DNA from: an uncultured Oscillospiraceae bacterium
Lineage (GTDB): Bacteria > Bacillota > Clostridia > Oscillospirales > Oscillospiraceae
NCBI GenBank assembly: GCA_910587285.1
Contig: CAJULM010000008.1
Location: 14,480 to 78,479, forward strand
Direction: 5' to 3'
Length of the DNA stretch: 64,000 bases
Both the position numbers and the translations under genes were made by a program. The notes under the pieces are model-generated. The model was not told where the DNA came from. It worked only from the letters and a program-made list of their open reading frames with translations, and searched no databases. Below are positions 58,083 through 64,000 of the stretch, one piece after another (position 1 is the stretch's first letter; each line of letters starts with the position of its first letter).

Positions 58083-59650
58083 AGGCCGTGATATACGCCC
58101 GCTATTCCAGCGACAACCAGCGGGAGGAAAGCATCGAGGGCCAAATCCGGGAGTGTACCGCCTTTGCCGAGAAGAACGGCGTCACCGTCCTGCGGCACTA
58201 CATCGACCGGGCCTTTTCCGCCAAGACGGACAACCGCCCGGAATTTCAGAACATGGTGAAGGACAGCGGCAGACGGCTCTTTGACATGGTGATTGTCTGG
58301 AAGCTGGACAGGTTTGCTCGGAACCGCTACGACAGCGCCCGGTACAAGGCCACGCTGAAAAAGAACGGGGTGAAGGTGGTGTCCGCCACCGAGGTTATTT
58401 CAGACGGGGCCGAGGGCATCATTTTGGAGAGCGTGTTGGAGGGATACGCAGAATACTACTCCGCCGATCTTTCCGAGAAGGTAGTCCGGGGCATGACAGA
58501 GAACGCCCTCAAATCCAAGTACAACGGAGGAACCCTGCCCATCGGGTACATGATTGACAGCGAACAGTATTTCCAGCTTGACCCGCTGACCGCCCCCTTT
58601 GTGCTGGAAGCCTTCCAGCGGTACGCCGAGGGGGCCACCATGAAGGAAATCCGGGACTATCTGAACCAGCAGGGCGTGAAGAACACACGGGGCCAGCCCT
58701 TGACCTACAACAGCATACAGCACCTTTTGAACAACCGCCGTTACATCGGGGAGTACACCTACCGGGACATTGTGGTGTCGGAGGGCATTCCCGCCATCGT
58801 CCCCCAAGACCTCTTTGACAGGGTACAGGAGAAGCTGGCGAAGAACAAGAAAGCCCCGGCCCGCCACAAGGCCGAGGACGATTATCTGCTGACCACCAAA
58901 CTGTTCTGCGGGTACTGCGGGGCTTATCTCTGCGGCGAGAGCGGCACCAGCCACACCGGGAACACCCACCGCTATTACAAGTGCGTGTCCGTGAAGAAGA
59001 AGCGGCAGGAGTGCCGCAAGAAGTCTGTCCGCAAGGAATGGATAGAGGATTTGGTGGTGGACGAAACCATGAAGATGGTGATGGACGATAAAGCAATAGA
59101 GGCCATCGTGTCCATGCTGATGGAATTGCAGGACAGGGAGAATGTGAATTTGCCGCTGTATGAACAGCAGTTGCGGGAAGCGGACATCGCCATCCAAAAC
59201 CTGCTGAACGCCATCCAGCAGGGAATCCTCACCAAGTCCACCAAGGGGCGGCTGGAAGAATTGGAAGCGACAAAGGAAGAACTGGAAACCCGTATTGCCT
59301 GTGAGAAGCTGGCGAAGCCCAAGGTGAGCGCCGAGTTTATGACCTTCTGGCTCCACCGCTTCCGCAAGCTGGATGTGCGGCAGAAAGCCTATAGGAAGAT
59401 GTTGATTGATACTTTCATCAACGCTATTTTCCTCTATGATGACAAGATGGTGATTACCTTCAACTACAAGGAAGGGACGGACACGATTACATTTGATGAC
59501 CTCAAAGCCACTCCTGCGGCGGGAAAGACTGGTTCGGATTTGGATTACTTAACTGCACCAAAGGAAAGACACGCTGAAAAGCGTGTCTTTCCTTTTGCCT
59601 TTTTGCGGGAGGAGGCTATCGGTTCCGCTTGCGGTACTCCATGGGGCTGA
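58079..59650 (+). CDS. Large serine recombinase
   Basis: 523 residues. The N-terminal resolvase domain begins MKAVIYARYSSDNQ with the catalytic Ser at residue 10 or 11 and DNRPEFQNMVKD, VIVWKLDRFARNR. Then the recombinase domain (PIGYMIDSEQYF ... NSIQHLLNNRRYIGEY), a zinc ribbon (CGYCGAYLCG ... YKC...C) and a coiled coil. It integrates and excises the element. The last 20 or so residues run through a terminator hairpin into the 3' end of araC, so the C-terminus may differ from that of the intact source element. Confidence 0.93.
   Translation: MKAVIYARYSSDNQREESIEGQIRECTAFAEKNGVTVLRHYIDRAFSAKTDNRPEFQNMVKDSGRRLFDMVIVWKLDRFARNRYDSARYKATLKKNGVKVVSATEVISDGAEGIILESVLEGYAEYYSADLSEKVVRGMTENALKSKYNGGTLPIGYMIDSEQYFQLDPLTAPFVLEAFQRYAEGATMKEIRDYLNQQGVKNTRGQPLTYNSIQHLLNNRRYIGEYTYRDIVVSEGIPAIVPQDLFDRVQEKLAKNKKAPARHKAEDDYLLTTKLFCGYCGAYLCGESGTSHTGNTHRYYKCVSVKKKRQECRKKSVRKEWIEDLVVDETMKMVMDDKAIEAIVSMLMELQDRENVNLPLYEQQLREADIAIQNLLNAIQQGILTKSTKGRLEELEATKEELETRIACEKLAKPKVSAEFMTFWLHRFRKLDVRQKAYRKMLIDTFINAIFLYDDKMVITFNYKEGTDTITFDDLKATPAAGKTGSDLDYLTAPKERHAEKRVFPFAFLREEAIGSACGTPWG
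59560..59600. terminator. Bidirectional hairpin at the element's right end
   Basis: 15-bp perfect stem (59560-59574 with 59581-59595), 6-nt loop, T-runs both ways. It ends araC on the minus strand and lies inside the recombinase frame on the plus strand. Confidence 0.85.
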
Positions 59651-60440
59651 TGCCCTCCACCCGGCGAAAGCACTGGGAAAAGTAGCTCAGGGAGGAGAAA
59701 CCCAGCATCTGGGAGATGAGGGTGAGGGTGTGGTCGGTCTCCCGCAGGAGAAAGCGGCTCTCCTCAATGCGCCGGGAAATCAGGTAATTGATCGGCGACA
59801 CGCCGAACTCCCGGCGGAAGGTGTGGGCCAGATAATACTTATTCAGGTGGGCCAGCTGAGCCAGCTGGTCCAGGGTGAGATCCTCCTTGAAATGATTGTC
59901 AATGTACCGGCGGACCAGGTCGCACTCCCGGCTGATCCGGGGGCCGGAGGGTTCTTCGGAGAGGGCGACGCCCTCCTGCCGGCTCAGGCGGAGCAGCACC
60001 ACCGACAAGAGCGCGGCGCAGACCTGCTCATAGCCGGGCTGGAGCTCCCGGGCCTCCTGGAGCATCAGCTCCAGGCAGCTCATCAGCGCCTCCCATCCGC
60101 TGTGGAGGTGGAGCATGGCATAGCCTGAGGCGCCGGTCATGGTACCCAGACCGTCCACCCCCAGTACGATGTACTCTAAGGGGCTGTCTAACTGGCTCAG
60201 CTCGGTGTGGGGCACATTGTTGCTGATGAGAATCAAATCCCGTATAGATACTGGGAACTCCTCCGCCTGGGTGCGGAAGCGGCCGTGGCCGTCGGTGATG
60301 AAAAACAGCTCCGTACAGCCGTGGGTGTGGAGGTTGGAATTCCAGCCCTCGGAGTAGTGGTCCTGGGTGATGTAGAGCAGCCGCGGGGCCCCGCGGGCGG
60401 GCGGGGTGGACCCCGCCCGTGAAAAGCTGTAAATACTCAA
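59616..60440 (-). CDS. AraC-family transcriptional regulator
   Basis: 274 residues. N-terminal cupin-like sensor domain (HTHGCTELFFITDGHG) and C-terminal AraC double helix-turn-helix (HFKEDLTLDQLAQLAHLNKYYLAHTFRREFG ... GFSSLSYFSQCFRRVEGISPMEYRKRNR). The start is taken at TTG 60440, nine bases after GGAGGG; a GTG at 60479 lies upstream of that site. Divergent from the sugar ABC operon, which it probably activates. Confidence 0.88.
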   Translation of the reverse strand: MSIYSFSRAGSTPPARGAPRLLYITQDHYSEGWNSNLHTHGCTELFFITDGHGRFRTQAEEFPVSIRDLILISNNVPHTELSQLDSPLEYIVLGVDGLGTMTGASGYAMLHLHSGWEALMSCLELMLQEARELQPGYEQVCAALLSVVLLRLSRQEGVALSEEPSGPRISRECDLVRRYIDNHFKEDLTLDQLAQLAHLNKYYLAHTFRREFGVSPINYLISRRIEESRFLLRETDHTLTLISQMLGFSSLSYFSQCFRRVEGISPMEYRKRNR

Positions 60441-60792
60441 CGGGATATGCCCTCCTTCCAGCGCAATTTCATCAAACACGCATACATTGTCCCTTCTAAG
60501 ATGATTATAAACGATTGGGTAGAATTGTGCAACTTAAAAGATGATGGGAGCGTTCCCGCCGGTTCCTTTGGGGGGATTATCTGTGCGTCTCCTACAAATA
60601 CGGACACTTTGCCGATTTATCCCGGAGATTTTGAGATGCTAATTGGAATATCGCACAAAATTAAAAGAGGACAATATCTATAAATAGTATAGCAACAACA
60701 GGGCTGTTTCCGAAAGGGAAAAGCAGATATACTGATAAACGTAAGGCCGGAGACGGCCACAAAGAAACATTTATCATTTTAGGAGGTAAAGA
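60441..60792. other. AraC/ABC divergent control region
   Basis: 352 bases, AT-rich. Minus-strand promoter at 60504-60532. On the plus strand TATAAA (60679-60684) has no good -35, consistent with activator-dependent transcription of the ABC operon. Confidence 0.55.
60504..60532 (-). promoter_or_regulatory. araC promoter
   Basis: Minus-strand TTGCAC (60527-60532), 17-bp spacer, TATAAT (60504-60509). Confidence 0.75.
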
Positions 60793-62115
60793 ATGAAAAT
60801 GAAAAAGCTTACCAGTCTGTTGCTGGCCAGCGTCATGGTTCTGTCCATGCTGGCCGGGTGCGGCAACAAGGCCGATGCCCCCAACAGCGAGCCCCCTGCC
60901 AGCAATCCCCCCGCTTCCCAGCCTGCCGATGATAACAAAGAGCCCGCCCCCGCCGGCAAGGAGTATGACGGCGTGACCCTGACCATGTGGTCCATGTGGT
61001 CCTCCGGCGAGCCCCAGGCCAACGTGATCTCCGAGGCCGCCGCCGCTTTTGAGGAGAAGACCGGCGCCAAGGTGAACATTGAGTTCAAGGGCCGCGATGT
61101 GAACAAGGTGCTGGCTGCTTCCCTGGAAGCCAAGGACAACATCGACATCATCGAGGACGACTACAAGCGCATCGGCACCGTGTATCAGGACTTCACCATG
61201 GACCTGACCGACATGGCCAAGGCCGCGGGCTATGAGGAGTTCAGCTATCAGTGCTTCACCGACCAGTCCATCGCCTGGTGCGGCTTCCTCAACGCCATTA
61301 CCGAGCAGCCCAACGTGGGCGGCATCTTCTACGACAAGGATGCCTTCGAGAAGGCTGGCATCACCGCCGAGCCCAAGACCTGGGCCGAGTTCCTGGACGT
61401 GTGCCAGAAGCTGAAGGACGCCGGCGTGGGCCCCCTGGCTCAGGACAGCGCGTACTGCGATTTCGCTTTCTATCACACCCTGGTCCGTTACCTGGGCGAA
61501 GACAAGATTGAGGAGCTGACCCTGAACGGCGGCTGGTCCGGCACCGCCGCTGAGCAGGCCGCTCAGGACATCATCGACCTGCGCAACAGCGGCTTCCTGG
61601 CCGACGGCGCTCCCGATGAGTTCCCCTCCAGCCAGAACAAGATCGGCTTTGAGCAGGCGGCGATGGTCATCTGCGCCGACTACGTCACCGCCGAGGTGAA
61701 CGGCAACACCGGCCGCGAGATCAACTGGGGCCTGTTCAACTATCCCACCGTAGAGGGCGGCGCGGACAACGGCGCGGCCTACATGGGCGCCAACTCCCTG
61801 GCCATCACCTCCTACAGCGAGAACGGTCAGGCTGCCTTTGACTTCATCATGTTCCTGACCACCGGCGAGATGGGCCAGAAGCTGGCCGACCAGGCTCACC
61901 AGATTCCCGCCGACTCCCGCAACACCGCTCCCGCCGACCTGACCGGCACCATCGAGACCCTGAAGGCCGCTCAGTCCCCCATGACCTGGTGCGCCAGCCT
62001 GTCCGTCAATGCGGACCTGAAGGACACCATCAAGTCCATGTGCACCGAGCTGTTTGAGGGCAAGTACGCCGACGGCGCCGCCTTCTGCGCCGCGATGGAC
62101 GCCCTGTATAAGTAA
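60793..62115 (+). CDS. Sugar ABC transporter substrate-binding lipoprotein
   Basis: 440 residues. Lipobox LAGC near residue 22, a Pro/Asn/Ser-rich linker to about residue 55, then a family 1 solute-binding fold (VTLTMWSMWSSGEPQ, FEEKTGAKVNIEF, EQAAMVICADY and GANSLAITSYSENGQAAFDF). Likely sugar unknown, perhaps an oligosaccharide. AGGAGGT precedes the ATG. A strong hairpin separates it from the permeases, which should give more binding protein than permease. Confidence 0.93.
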   Translation: MKMKKLTSLLLASVMVLSMLAGCGNKADAPNSEPPASNPPASQPADDNKEPAPAGKEYDGVTLTMWSMWSSGEPQANVISEAAAAFEEKTGAKVNIEFKGRDVNKVLAASLEAKDNIDIIEDDYKRIGTVYQDFTMDLTDMAKAAGYEEFSYQCFTDQSIAWCGFLNAITEQPNVGGIFYDKDAFEKAGITAEPKTWAEFLDVCQKLKDAGVGPLAQDSAYCDFAFYHTLVRYLGEDKIEELTLNGGWSGTAAEQAAQDIIDLRNSGFLADGAPDEFPSSQNKIGFEQAAMVICADYVTAEVNGNTGREINWGLFNYPTVEGGADNGAAYMGANSLAITSYSENGQAAFDFIMFLTTGEMGQKLADQAHQIPADSRNTAPADLTGTIETLKAAQSPMTWCASLSVNADLKDTIKSMCTELFEGKYADGAAFCAAMDALYK

Positions 62116-62142
62116 TTTTTACATCCCAGACCCGTCGCGCTG

Positions 62143-62177
62143 GCAGGCGGCGCCCTCCACGGCGCCGCCTGCTTTTT
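62143..62177 (+). terminator. Intra-operon hairpin after the binding protein
   Basis: 12-bp perfect stem GCAGGCGGCGCC / GGCGCCGCCTGC, 6-nt loop, five Ts. Partial read-through to the permeases is expected. Confidence 0.88.
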
Positions 62178-62216
62178 ATATCTTAATAGCACCCGCAACA
62201 GAAAGGAGAGGGAATC

Positions 62217-63110
62217 GTGAAAAAAAACAAGGCAATGATCTTTTGGTTCAGCCTGCCGGCTGTGCTGTCCCTGCTGATCATGTTTGTCTACCCCGTGTTC
62301 CGGACGGTGCTGATGAGCTTTTTCCAGGTGGAGAGCGTCACCGCCACCACGGCGGACTGGACCTTCTACGGCCTGGGCAATTACCTGAAAATCTTTAAGA
62401 GCGCCAGCTTCCTGATCTCCATGCGCAATATGCTGATGATTTGGTTTGTGGGCGGCATCATCACCCTGGCTCTGGCCATGCTGATGGCGGTGGTGGTCAC
62501 CAGCGGCATCCGGGGAAAGAAGTTCTTCCGGGCGGCCATCTACCTGCCCAACATCATCAGCGCCGTGGCTCTGGCCACCATGTGGATTCAGTACATCTTC
62601 AACTACGACTATGGTATGCTCAACGAGATCGTGCAGCTGTTCGGCGGAGATAAGGTCAAGTGGCTGGGCACCGATTTGAAATTCTGGGCCATGACCGGTT
62701 CCTTCATTTTCGGCAGCGTGGGCTATTATATGCTGATTTACATCAGCGGCATTGAGGGAATCCCCCAGGACCTGTACGAAGCCGCCACCATCGACGGCGC
62801 GGGCAAGGTGTCCCAATTCACCCGGATCACCCTGCCGCTGCTCAAGGGCGTGATCAAAACCTCCATCACCTTCTGGAGCATCAATACCACCACCTTCTTC
62901 CTGTGGACCAAAATGTTCTCCCCTATCGACACCGAGTCGTCTACCATCGTGCCTGTCATCTACCTGTATGACATGGTATTCGGCGGCAAGGGCATCACCA
63001 CCCGGGACGCGGGCGCGGGCGCTGCGGTGGGCGTGGTGCTGACGTTGATTATCATCGCCGTGTACCTTGTCACAGAAAAGCTCTTTAAGGGCAATGACCT
63101 GGAATATTAA
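62217..63110 (+). CDS. Sugar ABC transporter permease (MalF-like)
   Basis: 297 residues from GTG 62217 with AAAGGAGAGG upstream. Six membrane segments and the EAA loop EAATIDGAGKVSQFTRITLPLL of CUT1 permeases. First of the two permeases; 17 bases before the second. Confidence 0.93.
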   Translation: MKKNKAMIFWFSLPAVLSLLIMFVYPVFRTVLMSFFQVESVTATTADWTFYGLGNYLKIFKSASFLISMRNMLMIWFVGGIITLALAMLMAVVVTSGIRGKKFFRAAIYLPNIISAVALATMWIQYIFNYDYGMLNEIVQLFGGDKVKWLGTDLKFWAMTGSFIFGSVGYYMLIYISGIEGIPQDLYEAATIDGAGKVSQFTRITLPLLKGVIKTSITFWSINTTTFFLWTKMFSPIDTESSTIVPVIYLYDMVFGGKGITTRDAGAGAAVGVVLTLIIIAVYLVTEKLFKGNDLEY

Positions 63111-63126
63111 GAGAGGGGGAGCGAAC

Positions 63127-63996
63127 ATGAAAAAGGAAAAGAGTACCTATAAGGCTAAAATCAACTGGCAGAAGGAGCTCCGCCTTCTCCCTGGATATCT
63201 CATCGTGGGGATCTGGGTGCTGTTCACCGCGGTGATGCTGGGGTGGATTGTGGGTGCCAGCCTGTCCACGTCTCCGGAAATCTTCAAGGGCGAGATTTTT
63301 AAGTTTGCCAGCGGGTTCCACTTCGAAAACTATGCCACCGCCTGGAATGTGCAGAATGTGTCCGTGTTCTTCGGCAACTCCCTGCTGTACTCCGTGATTT
63401 CCTGCGTGGGAGTGCTGGCCATTTCCGCCCCCGCCGCGTATGTGCTCTCCCGTTGGAAGTTCACCGGGGGCAAGGCCCTGCGCATCGGCTTGGTGGTGGC
63501 CATGAGCGTGCCCGTCATCATGGTCATCATGCCGATCTACTCCCTGTCTGTGCAGTGGGGAATCAAGGGCCGGGTGCTGCTGATCGTGCTGTACATCCTG
63601 CTCCGGGTGCCCTACACCACCATCTACCTGCTGGACTTCTTCTCCACCCTATCCCGGGCCTATGAGGAGGCCGCCTATCTGGACGGGTGCAGCGCTCCCA
63701 AGACCTTCCTGAAGATTATGCTGCCCCTGGTGCAGCCCGCCATTGTCACGGTGACAATCTTCAATTTCATGTCCGTGTGGAACGAGTTCTTTATGGCCCT
63801 GATCTTCACCTCCAGCGAGACCATGGCCCCCGTGGGCGTTGGCCTGCTGAACATCATCAACGCCATGAAGTATACCGGCCAGTGGGGCGGTATGTTCGCG
63901 GCGGTGATTATCGTATTCCTGCCCACCTTCCTGCTGTACATCTTCATGTCTGAAAAGATCATTGCCGGCGTGACAGGCGGCGGCGTCAAGGGATAA
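63127..63996 (+). CDS. Sugar ABC transporter permease (MalG-like)
   Basis: 289 residues with six membrane segments and the EAA loop EEAAYLDGCSAPKTFLKIMLPL. It completes the transport channel; the ATPase is not in the window and may be downstream or shared (MsmK-like). The stop is four bases before the end of the window. Confidence 0.93.
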   Translation: MKKEKSTYKAKINWQKELRLLPGYLIVGIWVLFTAVMLGWIVGASLSTSPEIFKGEIFKFASGFHFENYATAWNVQNVSVFFGNSLLYSVISCVGVLAISAPAAYVLSRWKFTGGKALRIGLVVAMSVPVIMVIMPIYSLSVQWGIKGRVLLIVLYILLRVPYTTIYLLDFFSTLSRAYEEAAYLDGCSAPKTFLKIMLPLVQPAIVTVTIFNFMSVWNEFFMALIFTSSETMAPVGVGLLNIINAMKYTGQWGGMFAAVIIVFLPTFLLYIFMSEKIIAGVTGGGVKG

Positions 63997-64000
63997 CCCC

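Larger units (their letters stand above)
53032..59600. mobile_element. Integrated mobilizable element (MobV relaxase, serine recombinase)
   Basis: Holds a MobV relaxase, its oriT, a sigma-like protein, an XRE regulator and a large serine recombinase, plus AT-rich cargo unlike the flanking chromosome. Boundaries are approximate: the left lies between the tRNA terminator (53031) and the first hairpin (53121), the right between the recombinase C-terminus and the araC 3' end. No conjugation genes are present, so it would depend on another element for transfer. Confidence 0.75.

Overview
The window reads as chromosome of a high-GC, spore-forming gut Firmicute of the Oscillospiraceae type (Flavonifractor, Lawsonibacter or Intestinimonas-like). 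Support: a spore germination protease (gpr), several secreted S-layer-homology proteins, Firmicute-type LepA, RNase Y and GlpP, TTGACA-N17-TATAAT promoters with strong GGAGG ribosome sites, and frequent GTG and TTG starts. No rRNA operon and no CRISPR array is present; there is one tRNA. A perfect ParB-binding parS site at 36960-36975 suggests that the replication origin is not far away.

Bases 1-12.7 kb: housekeeping genes, mostly on the minus strand (metallophosphoesterase, a ParB-like/BMP fusion, lepA with a duplicated 5' end, an SGNH-like/MBOAT acyl-transfer pair, an XRE regulator), then pta, rpsT, gpr and a YihY membrane protein. 12.7-28 kb: surface and regulatory genes: a candidate structured RNA, four SLH proteins (one with a transglutaminase-like domain, one with a GH25 lysozyme domain), an L,D-transpeptidase, a GntR-controlled ABC exporter, DnaD/DnaC-like helicase-loading proteins, and an XRE/DUF3169 operon behind three phased operators. 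28-37 kb: nucleoside kinase, mutL-dtd, mnmE, a transglutaminase-like lipoprotein, dCMP deaminase and apbE. 38-45 kb: RNase Y, an amino-acid ABC transporter with a possible ArgR box, and a uracil permease behind a leader-peptide attenuator.

45-52.4 kb: a hydrolase/membrane fusion with its own leader terminator, then the glycerol operon glpP - FAD dehydrogenase - second FAD/NAD oxidoreductase - DUF1667 - glpK, preceded by a terminator that GlpP should control. 52.9 kb: tRNA-Leu(CAG). About 53.0-59.6 kb: an integrated mobilizable element with a MobV relaxase, a near-textbook pMV158-type oriT, a sigma-like protein, an XRE regulator and a large serine recombinase, plus AT-rich cargo (DUF3800, a membrane protein) and a candidate small RNA. 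59.6-64 kb: an AraC regulator divergent from a CUT1-type sugar ABC transporter (binding protein and two permeases).

A family of roughly 135-bp palindromic intergenic repeats lies after several operons (38.3, 40.3, 43.1, 52.4 and 52.6 kb). The observations most worth a second look are the uracil-permease attenuator, the 12.8-kb structured RNA, the parS site inside apbE, the lepA 5' duplication, the phased operators at 26.3 kb, the oriT and the repeat family. Everything here was read by eye; no database search or folding program was run, so family names rest on recognised motifs and promoters on spacing and consensus.
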